A DNA stretch of 64,000 bases from Polytrichum commune (Eukaryota > Streptophyta > Polytrichopsida > Polytrichales > Polytrichaceae), in contig OX485804.1 in assembly GCA_950295325.1 (NCBI GenBank), positions 17,482,001 to 17,546,000 on the forward strand, given 5' to 3'. The notes under the pieces are model-generated. The model saw only the letters and a list, made by a program, of their open reading frames with translations. It made no database searches and was not told the DNA's origin. Shown here in pieces: positions 33,346 to 46,420 of the stretch (its first letter is position 1; each line of letters opens with the position of its first letter). The position numbers were made by a program, and so were the translations under genes.

Positions 33346-35610
33346 CTGGCATTTCAACGGTGGGGTTGGGTGGATTTCGGTCACCCGGGCAGCACACCGA
33401 TTAGGGTTTTCCAGCAACGGCCCTAGCAACTCCTACCCAACTCGCCTTGGGTGGGTGGACACAAGCCCCGATCATACCAAACTTTCCGTCCAGTTCTAGC
33501 TGTGAAATTGTTGGGGGATCGTGTTAGGAAAAAGATGTTGATTCACCACTTTTCACACTACTGCAGCCGGAGATGTTGACGGATGGTGCTAGAAGTGATC
33601 GGTGTGATCAACCCCACAAAGGAGTGAACAAGCGTACACCACATGGTGACAACAACGTGCGTACTCTACAATGCCGACATCTAGATCAAAGCACACATGT
33701 GAATTCTCCACATAGGACAAATAGATGGAAGAGGATGCTTGAATGAAAAAATATGAGTCCAAGAGGGAGGGGGGAAGGGAGGTTCGAGAGTGCCTCCTTG
33801 AAGTCATTCACTCTATGCAAGTGGCCGCCTTCTACGGCTTGGACCTACTATGAGATCCTTGGATTTGCGTGTGCTAGAGGCATAGATCCAATTCCTTTGT
33901 GATCACCTTTTGATTGCTAATTTCTATTGGACCTAAACCCAAGCTTGGGTTTTTGGAACCTTGGATGGAAGCCTTGAAATCCAAAATTAAGAATGGGTCA
34001 TGTATCCTTCAATCATGAAGCATGATTTGGTTTTTTTCCCATCATAAGCGCAATTCAACAGAAACCACAAAACAATTCTTGCTGCAAACCCCTTTTCATA
34101 GTGATTTTGGCACCCCTAGGTCCATGTTTTTGATGCTAGTAATCCCTCTAGATTACAACTTCCCACTTGGATTAAAGTTATAAAAAAAAAATTGCCTCTA
34201 GATTACTTGCAATCATTGCACTTAGTGGCAAAGAAAGTGGGAGTAGTCTTGGGAAGTGATCTTGAGAATGCTCGCTTGAGAAGGTGGATCACTGAAGTTG
34301 AATTGATTACGCTCACACCATACATCTTTTCTAAAACCATTATAGATTATGACTCATGCCTTGTTAGGTGCCATTTATGTTTATCAACGTAACACCTAAT
34401 AAGGAGTTGTCAAGAGATTCGGAAAAAAATATTAAGATCGGCGAGCCAGGCTAAGAGTTATGACACATAAGGTTTTACACTAGTCTCTCAAAGACATGAC
34501 AAAAAGTAAAATGCATGCAGATGGGAACTAACTCCAAGGGTAGAGATACCCTGTAAGGGCAACCAAGACCTTTGAAGCCAAAGCCATGACCCTCTAAATT
34601 TACTGTACCCAAGGACACTCATTCGGCTAGGCTAACATTATCTAGCAACTCTTTCCAAAAAGAGGTAATCTTGGCCCTTGGATGTCTATTTCGATCATCC
34701 ATTGTCTTTTCATCAAACCACTCAACAACCTTTTGAAACCTTTTAGTAAAATTTGATACTTCTTGAGAAGGGATCTCCCATGGATCATTTGGCGTCAACG
34801 TAATGATTTGATTTTTAATACTAGTCAGTGACCTTTGGAGAAGACGCACCACGTGGTGTGGGATTCCCTTCTTGATTACAGTAGAATAGGGTGGCAATGG
34901 ACTACTCTTTGTGACTTGGGAAAAGCTCTAGATGGCGTTGCCTACAAAGACGTACTTCATGAGTTTGACTCGGTACGCTCTGTGAAAAGATTCATTGTTA
35001 CTTGTAGCAATCTGTCGATTACTTGGAAAGTTAGACCCCAGATGGCCATTGTTTCTTAAATCTCCTCGGTTTTGCGTTGATCCTCCCCAAGTGGTTGTAC
35101 TTTTACAATTAATTTTGTTTCAATTTGTGACCCGACTTTAATACAACAACAACAACAACAAATGGTACACATGGGGGGCCGTGACTACTTCATTTGAATG
35201 CTTTGGCCCAGAGAGAGGTTATATAGTTAGGTTGATGAGGCGTAAGCTTTGATTTGGGGAATACGTATACAGGGAAAGCCCATTTTGTTTTGGTGAGGGT
35301 ACAAATGAATGTCAGGAGTGGGGGGGGGGGGCCAGATCCACACAGTGATTCCTGCCTAGAGTACCTGGAGCTGCTAGCTCTTGCTTTGTGGCCTGGCCTG
35401 GCCTAGGGTCCTATACAAATTAGAGGGATATATACACACACACACACTGTAATTTAAGTGAACCCGTGATAATGGACACTTTGTTTTACGCATAGGAATT
35501 GGTCATACTTATGTCTCCACGTACTAAAGCCGATCACATGTTGACATGTTACACAAGTACTTTCTTTTGTTAGTTTGAGGTAAACTCTCTACAATGATCA
35601 CTCATTTTTG
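33346..35610. other. Unassigned DNA
   Basis: A minus-strand frame of 92 codons (34897-34619) and a plus-strand frame of 74 codons (34835-35059) look protein-like but match nothing I recognise. The stretch after the latter ends in AATACAACAACAACAACAAC (35139-35160), which could be a retroelement tail. A G run lies at 35322-35331. Confidence 0.3.
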
Positions 35611-35614
35611 CATG

Positions 35615-36045
35615 GTGTTGTACAAGATCTTTGCCAAAACCTTAGAGCTCAGGCTTCAATGCATGCTTCATGACATCATCAGCACGGAACGGAACATATT
35701 GCCATCCTCCTCGTTCGCTTCATCCTAGATGACATTGTGTTGATTCATGAGACTCTCCACTAGGCCAAAGCGTCTAGACATGACATGACCTTTCTAAAGC
35801 TTCATTTTTCAATAGTCTATGATAAGGTTTCACGAGGGTTCATGTTCCACTCCATGGAGGACATGAGAATACGGTGAGCAGTTTGTCGGTTGGATTAATC
35901 GCCTCTTTAGCAATGCAGTTTGTTGCATCCAATGTTCACGACACCCCCAACAAATAACTCAAGATAGGAAGGAGAGTTAGACAAGGTTTCCCATTTGATG
36001 CATACCTCTACATCATTGTGGAAGAGCTCCTTACCCACATTTAAA
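35615..36045 (+). pseudogene. LINE reverse transcriptase relic
   Basis: Plus-strand frames follow a plant L1-type reverse transcriptase in order. The pieces are VLYKIFAKTLELRLQ, FILDDIVLIHETLH, AKASRHDMTFLKLHFSIVYD and RRVRQGFPFDAYLYIIVEE. The third piece matches the first catalytic block (family LDF..AYD) but has His where the catalytic Asp is expected. The last matches the R.G.RQG.P.SPYLF block. Stops and frameshifts interrupt it, and neither the endonuclease nor the YADD motif is seen. Confidence 0.8.
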
Positions 36046-36940
36046 AAAGAAGCAACGACGGAAGGTTGATTAAAGAGGATCATTCTTCTTGGGGGGGGGG
36101 GGGGGAGAAACAATAGAGCATATATATATATATCCTCCTTCATGGTCCGAGGGGATAAAGAATATGTTGATGATTAAGTATACACGTGCGATAATATATT
36201 CAATTCTTATTCTATTCCAAATTATACTATGTTTATTCTCAAAGCATAGCATTGCACTAACGTATTCGAGTTAAAAAAAACTTGGGTGAAACAATGTATT
36301 GATATTATTGGAATAGCATGGTTGATAAGATCTGAATAAACATTATGAATCCAAAGTCCATATTTCAAGTTGTTGATAGCTAAAGTCAATTGGCATGCTT
36401 TAAATGGTGTAGATATCTATACCAGATTGTATGTGGCATGATCAATAGATTTGTCTCATCGCTTGAGCCAAAGTACTAGAAACTCCAAATCTCGCATTGT
36501 AGACCAACACTCGGATGTCAAACTTTGATCTCTAGCTACATAATAGCTCAAAGGTGGTGGTTTTGTATGAGAAATACGACCAGTCTAAACACAATCAAAG
36601 CGGCCGAGGAATCATGTGAAGTTGCACAATTTGGTATTCAATCTAAAGCTCAAGTGTTGAGGTTCAATGATCGAAACCCAAAATTTTGTAAAGACCGTAC
36701 ATAATGCAAGTGAACTCGAGAGCTTGAGCTAAACTCTAGAAACTCCGGCTACACAATAATACTTCAAAGCTTCTTCCAAATCCATAAGAGAATTTGTCAT
36801 CGAAAAAGATTACCACCTTGACATAAAATATCATGTGACACTAAATACCATGTTAAGTGTAGTGAAGGAATAGGAATTAAACGAGTTGACTGGCCATGGG
36901 GAGAAGGTAACCGATCAAGGGGAATTAGGGAGAGGAGAGC
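36046..36940. other. Unassigned AT-rich DNA with a MITE fragment
   Basis: A poly-G run lies at about 36092-36105 and (TA)n at 36121-36133. ACATAAAATATCATGTGACA with CTAAATACCATGTTAAGTGT (36822-36864) is one end of a long-subfamily CACTAAA-end element with no partner end. No gene is supported. Confidence 0.35.
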
Positions 36941-36959
36941 GGAAACATGCTTAACAAAT

Positions 36960-37320
36960 GTGGCTCCAAGAGCATATATCATTGAACATGTGTTTGAAAT
37001 AGATTGGATTGCATGGTCAAAATATGATAACCACTATGGACTCAATAGTTATCATCATCGTGGGGGGGGGGGGGGGGACCTATATGACCGTTTAATGAAA
37101 ACAAGAAATTTCCACTTTGATAATGCACAAGATCTTCATATGAGCTTCGAAAATCACGAGGAAAGTGGGAAAGGCCTTGATTTGCTAACCATCTTGTACT
37201 AACCGCATGCTTTATACCCTAGGAAAAGCGGACTAGTACAAAAAGTAACCATTTACAACCCATTTTACAACCCATCTACCTTATCAAGAGTGTGACACCA
37301 ACATGACTGGAAGAATGAGG
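36960..37320 (+). repeat. Dispersed repeat, copy 2
   Basis: The partner of 8340-8700. It contains a G run at 37063-37077. Confidence 0.5.
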
Positions 37321-37331
37321 ATGATGTCTAA

Positions 37332-37718
37332 GGACTTGTTCACATGGGGTCCCAAGTCCCAAGTCCCACCCATGTTAGCAAGTCCCAACATGGAGGCAAA
37401 GTCCCAACTTTTGAGCCTCAAGAAGCCATTAAAATATGGTTAATTATCATTAAAGCCACATATTGATTATTTTATGCAAAAATAATCATGGGATTTGTGT
37501 TGGGAGTTGGGAGTAGCTTTCTGCTCAACCCAACCCCCACACGAGTCCCAAACCTCGCCTCCAAAAAGTGTTGCCATGTAGGCATCTATGCCATACTTGG
37601 GACTTGGGACCCGTGTAAAGTGATAAGTCCCAACTTCCATGCTCTCAACGGCTGAGATTGCATGGATTGACCTCAAGTGACTTGAGCTTAGGACTTGGGA
37701 CCTTGTGTGAACCGGCCC
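37332..37718. mobile_element. TAA-flanked MITE, copy 1
   Basis: The left end begins GGACTTGTTCACATGGGGTC, and the right end inverted begins GGGCCGGTTCACACAAGGTC. Both continue CCAAGTCCYAAGTCCCA-like sequence. TAA precedes it at 37329-37331. It aligns over its whole length in opposite orientation with 63205-63600. The ends fit a Harbinger or Tourist-type element. Confidence 0.75.
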
Positions 37719-38850
37719 AACTATTCCATGTGTGATTCATTGATTCAAACTTGATATTGAGCCCAAACTCATGAACCCTCTCTCTTCTTGACCCCATAAC
37801 TCCAACTTCTTTGAGAGGTTAAGGGACCATAAATGGTTGGGGTTGCAAGGCGCATCCATTCTAAACTTGAAGGGGCATTATTCTAATTCTCTCTCTTGAT
37901 TGCCATCCATTCTTTCCATATTATATATACGCATAAGCGGGCGTTGGAGAACGACCCAACTTTTTATAATCATATTCGAAATGAGCTTTAATGGTAGGAC
38001 GTGAGTTATTCCACGACCTAATGGTTATCATGTTCCCCTTCCTTGGAACATCTTGGAATTGCGATGTACTTATGGCCCAATGGGTGCCATTGGGTCTAAT
38101 TCTATCCGGAACATCTTGGAATCGCACATGTAAGGTCGGTTGTAGTATTGCCTATTAAAAGACACTTGGAAAGAGAAGCCTGAATAATCAAATATCTAAT
38201 TTAAAATAATGAAAAGAACAACTCAAAGTGTTGAATATCTAATAAAAAGCAAAAGTACGTGTTGGATTTTGTGAAATTAAAAAGCGCAAAGTTGAAGATT
38301 GGGAATATCTACAAGCTCCCTCATATATATCATCATTGAACTCAACTTTAGTCTTTGCCTATCTACAAATGCAAACTTGGAATACTACCTATTTTTAATT
38401 CCATCGTGCCTATTCTTTTATTCCATCGTACCTATTTTTAATTCCATCGTATCAATCAATTCATGGATGAGAAGTGGTTTAAGGTAGAGGGTGCTAAAAC
38501 CAACACCCACCCAAAAGCAACACCTATAACCGTCTCCCAATCACCAACAATCTACTACTTTGAACCACTCCCCATGGAGAAAGAGTGCATGAGTTCATGG
38601 AGTGACAAGTTTTGGTGCCATTAGTGGCACCACCACATACTAGCCTCCACTACCTTCACATAGAGATAAGTAACGGGCTGCACTCTATCTTGGGTTGGTT
38701 CAAATTGGGTTTAGGGTGGCTTGTCACTGCCTATTTTAGCCATTTTAATCACCTTGGGAGGGGGGGGGGTAGGCCCACAAAGCTAAGGGGGTTGGTTTTG
38801 GGCAGAAAGGGATTCAATGGCCGGGATGCAAGGGGTTGGTTTAAGAAAGC
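37719..38850. other. Unassigned DNA
   Basis: A repeated CATCTTGGAATCGC/CATCTTGGAATTGCGATG block near 38048 and 38111 is a small local duplication. A G run lies at about 38760-38768. No gene is supported. Confidence 0.3.
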
Positions 38851-39175
38851 TACACTAAAAAAGATATCTAGTGTTTGATTATATTTAATGTTGTTATTGC
38901 CTTACATTGCTCAACACTAGTTTTCAATTCCTTGATGATTAGTGTCAAACATATATATGACGCTACCTTCCCTACTGCCACCTCCCTTCTTGTGAAGTAT
39001 GGATTTCATATCCTTACTAACACTAAATTCAAACATGTAACTTCCACATATTACCATAGGCGATATTTAGTGTTTGCATTTACATTTAATGTTCATTGCT
39101 TTCATAGGGTTATTGATTTTTAGTGTATGTGTTCGTATTTAGTGTATCAAACACTAAATATCTTTTTTTAGTATA
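38851..39175. mobile_element. CACTAAA-end element with TAGTGT motifs
   Basis: The left end TACACTAAAAAAGATATCTA and the right end AAATATCTTTTTTTAGTATA are inverted. Motifs TAGTGTTTG, TTTAGTGT and AACACTA recur throughout the interior in both orientations. It is related to 33008-33345. Confidence 0.72.
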
Positions 39176-39876
39176 ACGGTTCCTGACTTTGAATACTCAT
39201 CAAATTTCCAATTGAGGGTTGTTTATTTTTTAAAGAACGTTATACCTATGTTTAGCCCAAATGCTAATATGGATTTTTTTGGGTAAATATCAATCACATA
39301 GCCATATGTATATGCAATAGCTTAGAATATTGGTTTAGCACACTTCACTTTAGCACATATAGAGGAGTGATGGGGCCGCTTTCGAACTCACAACTTACTT
39401 TTCTTGGAATAAAGAAACGGGGTTGTCTTCTTAGAGTCTTCTTCTTCTTCTTCTCATCCAATTTGTTTATAGTTGTTGACAAGATCGAATTGAATGTAGA
39501 AGACTAGAAGGAAGAGAAGGGACCGCTTATTCCAAGGGAAGAGAGGAGGGGGGTAGGGTCAACTTAAGTCCGCTCTCCAAGGCATAAGCATTGCATTGTG
39601 GGCACGAAAGATGATTAGTGAATCGTTTAGGATTCACTAATTATTCCTCTTTATCCAACTCTTTATCGAGGGGGGAGGGATAAATATCTGGACATGCTTC
39701 GAGATATTTTTAGACATATATATATATGTATATGTATATATATTTCCCCTCGGCCATGAGATATTATCCTGACAAGAGTAACAGGCATCCCCCAAGCAAA
39801 TCCTGAATGAAATATGCTAGATGCGAGTATATCTACTTCACCCTTTTGGCCTCGGCCGGACCATCAATAACTACAC
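39176..39876. other. Unassigned AT-rich DNA
   Basis: A (TA/TG)n microsatellite lies at about 39716-39742. No gene or element end is supported. Confidence 0.3.
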
Positions 39877-40727
39877 TACACTCCACTTAAATATGATATT
39901 TAGGGTCACCAATTCTAGTTGTCTCGCTCAATACATTCTAAACTCCGTAGCATCACACTTGTGGCAACCAAAGTGCACATGATATTACGGAGTATTGTGG
40001 TGTTCATGTGGATGCGTGATATTATAGAATTAGTGCAACATGTGATACTATGGAATCACACAAAGGAGATGTGAGGACAGTTTGAATTCGTTCTCCCGTC
40101 ATCTACGCTAGTGTGGTCCACTCCACTTGACATTATGGGGTGATGTGGCGGACGCATGCACCAACATTCAACAAGTGGCATAAGAAGAATAAGAAATAGC
40201 ATAAGAAATAGAATAAGAATAAGAATAAGAAGGTGACACTCCACATGTTGACACATGGTGCAATGTGTGGGTGTGGGTTGACTTCTTTGGTGGTTTGCAT
40301 TAATGACAAATTTCGTGATATAAGGGAGAGAAATGTGACAATAAGGAGTGGGATTTGAACTACGAACATCTGGTCCCTAGGGTTTTAGGGTACTAGAGAG
40401 TGTGTGACATTATGGGGGTTGATATTACAAAGTTTAGGGTGTACTGATTGTAAACTATGGTGTAGTGTCACCAACACTAAATGTTAATCCAACATTGTTT
40501 GCCATTCCTTGTTTTTTGGGGGGCGGCGGGGGATTATAGATTTCATGTGTTGTAATTACTATCACTTACCAAGTGATTTTTCATCCAAACTTCAATCATC
40601 TATGACAATATTTCATCACAAGTTGTTGACAAGAGAAGGTAGGGTTCTCATCCATCATCTGTGACATCCAAAAAAGTACAACAGTGACATAAAATACCAT
40701 ATGACACTAAATAACATAGTTTGTGTA
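39877..40727 (-). mobile_element. Long CACTAAA-end element split by an insertion
   Basis: Left and right parts together align with the inverted 41996-42340 element. The left part carries CTCCACTTAAATATGATATT then GGTCACCAATT. The right part carries GGTGTAGTGTCACCAACACT, TCATCTATGACAATATTTCA and ACTAAATAACATAGTTTGTG. About 520 bp (39925-40447) absent from the other copy lies between. Confidence 0.7.
39925..40447. mobile_element. Unclassified insertion inside a MITE
   Basis: This segment is absent from the related element at 41996-42340. It is rich in GGAGTGT/GATATTA-like words and contains an AAGAATAAGAAATAGCATAA simple-repeat patch. Clear terminal repeats were not found, so the class is unknown. 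Confidence 0.5.
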
Positions 40728-41995
40728 GTATGTGTAACGGATGAAGTTGTGGAGCTATAGAGTGTGTGGATGAGTCACGGGTGGGACCCACTCAACTTAC
40801 ATCAATCTCCCTCTTTTCTCTCTTCCATTTCTTCACTGCAAATCCGCTTTCTCCTTGCTTATGCTACACATATTGTAGATTGAGTTGAGCATTTATTTTG
40901 TGCATCGATTTCTACATCATTTGTTGCCTTTATCTATTATACGTGAGCATACTTCTTGATATTCTTTCGTAAAATTAGGATTGCCACCTATAGTACTTAT
41001 AGTCATCTACTCTACCAATTCTAAGATTTATTGTTCCTCTTACAAGATCATGGTGCAACTTACATAACCATCTAACACAGTTTGACATAACTCCTACTAT
41101 TCATTCAGTAGTAAATTTAAGAAAATATGAAAGATATTTAGTACACATCAGATACACTACAACTAACCAATGCAATCTAAGAAACATGATGAAACAAACC
41201 ATTAATTGAATACAATGACATTAAAGTTAATATAAGTGTTCTTTCACTACTATGCAAGAATTTATTTTTCTATAAAACATTAACCATGTACACAATGATG
41301 CAGAATATGTGTACCAAAGCATGTTTTGCGAAATTGGGTGTGAATCCTTTATTTGCTATATGTGTACTTGAATTGTGTATCATGCACTACAAAAATGATT
41401 GCAATATATGTATGAAAAGCATGTATCCAAAAGATTCCTAAGAGATTGATACATACCTTATTGAATTTTCAAATACAGAGGTGTTTAACTTAACACTAAA
41501 AATTATACATCAAACACATAAAATGAATGTTTGGTATAGGCTGTGCATTGATTTGAAAAATGAGTTTGTTGAGGGTTCATGCATTTGAACTGCGTAGATG
41601 GAAGAGGCAAATGAGTTACTAAACATAACTAGAACAAACGAGATTTAAATTTTGACAATTGATTTTTTAGGTGTACACAATACATCAATATATGCATTGC
41701 ATAATTTAAGGAGATGGTTTACGGAATGCCCATGGATGAGACATTCATCCGTTGAGTACCAATGTATGGGTCGACCTGCCTTCACCGTGCATTTCATCGA
41801 GGAATAGCAATTGAAGACCTTTGTTGATGTTGAGGGGATTTCATCCCAATTTCAACTATTTGTTTTTGGATCCGTCATTCATACGTTGTAGCTAACTGCA
41901 ATAAACAACTATGAAAATAACAATGTACTTGCAGTTCCGACTTAATATGAGAATATTTAACACTTGTAAAGTATACGTTTTCATCTGGGGATAAG
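40728..41995. other. AT-rich DNA without recognised genes
   Basis: I see no long open frame, transposon ends or RNA gene signature here. Confidence 0.3.
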
Positions 41996-42340
41996 TACAC
42001 TAAATATGATATTTAGTCTCACTATGGTAGTTTTTTGGATGACACTTCTTGTGAATAAGTGGACAAATATTGTCATAGATGATGGATGAGTTCATCCTTT
42101 GTCCCAACACCCTACCTTTTCTCGTCAGCAACATGTGATGAAATATTGTCACAGATGATTGAAAATTGGATGAAAATTTACTTGGTAAGTGACAGTAATT
42201 GCAACACCGCAAATCTATAAACACCCAAAATTTTTACAAAGAATGCCAAATAATGTCGGGTTGCCATTTAGTGTTGGTGACACTACACCACGGTTTCCAA
42301 TTGAAATTGGTGCCACTAGGTATCATATTTAGTGGAGTGA
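41996..42340 (+). mobile_element. Long CACTAAA-end element, intact copy
   Basis: The left end TACACTAAATATGATATTTA is matched by the inverted right end TATCATATTTAGTGGAGTGA. Internal blocks (GACAAATATTGTCATAGATG, TTGGTGACACTACACCACGG) match the split copy at 39877-40727 in opposite orientation. It is about 345 bp and non-coding. Confidence 0.75.
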
Positions 42341-44168
42341 TTATTGTGTTTTGTCTGCTCATGAATGATGGAATGGAGTATTATTATTTTTAAAGAATCA
42401 AAGAATTGCTTCAAAATAGGATGAATACATGTGAAATTTTGTATTTGTAAATTTTGAGTTCATATGTTTATTGTAGAGAGGGTTAAAGTTCATTAACTAA
42501 GTGGTGGGTGTCTCTCATATGGGGCTCATGTGCCATGTTTGGTTTGGGGTGTTGCCCAAATTGTTAAAGGCAATTAATTTGTATAACGGACGATGATGAA
42601 GACAAGGAAGCTTGCCTCCACCCTCAAGCCTCTGTGACTGCTTACAAGCGCCAACCACAAATTGGAGGATTGTTCTCCCATTCATGTCCATGTTCAAAAC
42701 ACCTGTATATTATTTTCCTTTTCCTTTTCTTTATTCAAAGTCAAATCACATGAAACTTCTATAAATCTATAATTGTTAAACTTAAAGAATTTCTTATTTA
42801 AGAGGAACTCCACCTTGACCTCATAAATAACACCAATGAGGTGGCTTTTCGTGAGAAACTAAGGCCTTGGGGACCTTTGTAGGAGAGGGAAAAGAATGCT
42901 TAATGTATGGTGGTGGCGGCGGTGGGGGTGGGGATACTATGAGCACCTTCAAACTCCACACCCAATTTTGACTATTGGATTGGCTAAGAAACTGTATCAT
43001 CCAGTTAGTTAGTGCAAATTATGCACATTTTCATGTCAAGTTTTAGAAGCAGAGCTTGTAGTGTAGGGGATGATTTTATTTTATTTTTTATTTTTTTGAA
43101 AAGCACATATGCACTCTCAATTGCATCAACTATCGAAGCTAGAATATTGTATATATATTGAGCATATTCTCCAATCACTCTCAATGTAACATATAACTTT
43201 TTTTAATGTCCAACCTTCACAACAAGCCTTGCCACCAAGTAGTGTTTTTCTAGGCCTCATCTAGTCTATACCATCAATGTTCAATATTGAGGTCTTCAAC
43301 ACATGTCAAGTGCCATTTTGGCCATCAAAAAAGTTTTTTTCTTTTTGTTGTTTTTTTGGGCATTTCACAAAAATGTGCACTATAAAGTTTCCACCCTTCA
43401 CAGCGAAGGCCTCTTCAAAAATTGCGTGTCACAAAATACAGTGGTTGTAATGTGCAAATAGAAACATAGATGGACTCCAATCTTGGCACTCTAGTAGACA
43501 CTTCCAAATTCCAATAACGCCTGCAACTTCGACTTAATATTGACTTCGACTTGGCAAGCACAACTATATGTGAATGTGGATTTTCCAAATAAAATTGGGT
43601 GAAGAGTGATTGTACAATCAGTTGAAACTTGAAACATTGGATGCATTGATGCAAGTGTCATTATTGGGTCTTCTGATGGAAAATATGGATTGGGCTAGAA
43701 TTTTTGACACTTGGAAATCAACCAAAGGCCAAAGGGCTTTGCCTTTGGAGTTGGATGATGATTAAGTGCATTATGTAGGGAATCTAATTTATTTTAGTGC
43801 ATCATTTTATTGCATGTACTTCTTCAATAGAGTGAGACATCATATTATTTTCATATTAAATACAAAACGGCCAATATCAAGTTTTTTTTTGTGAAGTGTT
43901 CCAAAAAATATTGAAAGTTTGACTGAAGTGTGATTATTTCGAAGCCCTTCACATTGGAATACATGTGCACACTTCAAACTTGAATATTGTATACCACTCA
44001 CATATAGGTATGAAATTAAATGTCCACTAGAGATATATTGAATTTTGGCAAAAAAAATCCATATTCTTACCTCAAATTTTATACAACAACCACCTTTTAA
44101 TGAAATATGGGTATTATTTGAGGGTGATTTGTCATATTAGTTTATGGCTATGGTTATCGCTTAATACC
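42341..44168. other. AT-rich DNA without recognised genes
   Basis: A GGTGGTGGCGGCGGTGGGGG patch near 42908 is the only notable composition change. No gene is supported. Confidence 0.3.
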
Positions 44169-44171
44169 TTA

Positions 44172-44987
44172 GAGCAAGCCCAGTCGTTCTTGGATCTGCA
44201 TCTACATCCAGGAATGAAAAGTGGCCTCCCTCCAGGATGCAGATGCAGACCTAGGCAAAACTACCACTCATCTTGCTTTCTGCATTATGGTTGGACTTAA
44301 AAATGGTAAGATTTTACCATTAATGCTCAGAAATCATCCCAAAAAATTTCATGAAATCTTGTTCTTCAACCGGTTATTTCTCAAACTCAACCGGGTCATC
44401 CATGAGGTGTAATTTTCCGGAAGTCTTCATCTTCATCGGGTTATTTCTCAAACTCAACCGGTTCATCTGTAACAGGTGATTTCTCTGAACCTCAAGCATG
44501 TAATTTCTCTGAACCCCAAGAAACCCCAAGCATGTAATTTCTCAACCCCAAGCCTCAACCAGTAATTTCTCTGAACTCCAAGCCTCAACCAGGTAATTTC
44601 TATGAACCTCAAGCAGGTAATTTCTCTGAACCCCAAGCCTCAAATAGGTAGGTTCTATGAACCCCAAGCAGGTAATTTCTCTGAACCCCAACCTCAACCG
44701 GTGATTTCTATGAACCCCAAGCAGGTAATTTCTCTGAACCCTAAGCCTCAACCGATGATTTCTATGAACCTCAAGCAGGTAATTTCTCTAAAGTTCTTTG
44801 TCCTTTAGCTGATAGCAGGCTCCCTGCATAAGTCGACCTTATGCAGGGAGAACCTTAGTTCCTACATGATTTTTCATCCGGATTTGCAATTTGAAGGGAC
44901 CACTAGGCGTCGTTCCTGCATCCGCATATGCATCGCGGATGTAAAAGTGCAGATGCAGATGCGGATGTAGGGTGAGTGGCCTTGCCC
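44172..44987. mobile_element. TTA-flanked element carrying a minisatellite
   Basis: The left end GAGCAAGCCCAGTCGTTCTT and the inverted right end (minus strand GGGCAAGGCCACTCACCCTA) share GATGCAGATGCAGA-type subterminal repeats. TTA flanks both sides (44169-44171 and 44988-44990), as in Harbinger-type elements. The interior holds the minisatellite at 44440-44790. Confidence 0.65.
44440..44790 (+). repeat. Minisatellite of AATTTCTCTGAACCCCAAGC units
   Basis: About ten degenerate units of roughly 30-36 bases repeat AGGTAATTTCTCTGAACCCC and AAGCCTCAACCGGTGATTTC. The upstream TTTCTCAAACTCAACCGGTT matches the interior of the hAT-type MITE, suggesting the array grew from a MITE fragment. A 68-codon open frame through it is a by-product of the repeat. 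Confidence 0.75.
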
Positions 44988-44990
44988 TTA

Positions 44991-46417
44991 GGGTGGAGCC
45001 CAAGGGTACCGAAAGCCGGTTCAACATCCAATACGAGGGGATTGTGGGAAGTGTGTCCTCAATATGTCACTTTGCTTTTAAGAGATTGTCCATCGCCAAC
45101 ATATCCATCTACCCTTTCACATCGACTCACCACCATGGTAGAGAGGAGTTTGAGGGAGGTTGGTGATAAACACGGAAATATAGATTGATGCTTAATTGTA
45201 GCACCACCCACCCGCTATTATTTGCTTGAGAGAGGGTAATGTTGGGTGATCTTGGTTGCTCTTGGTCAAAAGTCTCCATGGTAGTGCTTGGCCTTTGCAC
45301 TTTACCAACGGAACTCCAAATTATGAGGTTGGTTGGTGGTTGCACATCATCGGCACAAGGAGGTTTTGCTAACTCCTATATTAGAGCATGCATCCCTAGT
45401 GTCTTGATTCAACAAGTCCTCATCTACTTGGTGTCTATAGTCGCAACCTCATGTTTGTTTTCGTGTTTGGACAATGGCACCTCATGCATTGCCACAACAC
45501 TTTTGGTTCAAATATTTCTTCTTGCATGTTTAGGGCTCTCTTATACCTCAACAAGTGCATGGGCCACATGTTGTTGGTGCTTCAGAGTCATTGGTACAAA
45601 GGCATCTTAGAAGGGGAAAAAAATAATCCATTAAAACTTCTCATGATGCTTGGAGTGCTAACATTTCATGGGCAAAATTTGTACTAGCAAATTATGACAC
45701 AATGCATCAAGTCCAGTGCGTGATGTGAATGGAGGACAAAGAGAATCTATACAAGCACGGTAGGCAAAGGAAGGCCAAGGTCAATGTGGTTGGTAGTCAT
45801 GGGAATGGACTCTTAATTAGAAACCTAAATGATGTGCGTGGGTCACTATGAAATGAAACCCCTTATATACGAGAATTTCATAGAGAAAAACATGTATATA
45901 TATATACACACACACACTAATGGCATGCTAGAAAATGGACTCATGTATTAATACCAAACATTTCTACTTAATGTGATAAATGCTTCCACTACATATACAT
46001 TATATAAATCATTAATTATTTAGGCCTTTATTACACATAATATTCACTTTCACTTTCCAACAAGAGAGTCATTGAACTTTTTTCCATCCATAGCATGTAC
46101 CTCAATGATTGTATGAAACAAACAAACAGAATAGTGCAATGACTCAACGACAATTAGGAGAGAAAAATTCAAGGATGTCTATGAGCGCTCCAAGAGCCTC
46201 TCTTATCTAAAAACCTAGAACTCAAATGCAAACTCTAACCGAGACTCTAACAAGAACATGCATGATAGTCATTAAGATTTATGGCAATACGACAACAATG
46301 GATGAAAGTGTGAATGGGATGAAACTAACATGTTTATTATCAATTTGTTCTCCAAACCTTAGGGGCCCCTTTTGTACATCTACCTTTACTTCAAGAAAAA
46401 CTTCATAACCTTTTTAG
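44991..46417. other. Unassigned DNA with open frames
   Basis: A 123-codon plus-strand frame at 45239-45610 is hydrophobic but has no recognisable motif and no supporting context. (TA)n(CA)n lies at about 45896-45918. I do not call a gene. Confidence 0.3.
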
Positions 46418-46420
46418 ATG

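Noticed and set aside
40340-40380. A possible tRNA-derived sequence (GGGATTTGAACTACGAAC)
   Set aside because: It resembles a tRNA T-arm only locally. No acceptor, D-arm or anticodon stem could be drawn around it.
45239-45610. A 123-codon hydrophobic frame as a membrane protein
   Set aside because: No family resemblance, no exon structure, and overlapping frames of similar length on the same DNA.
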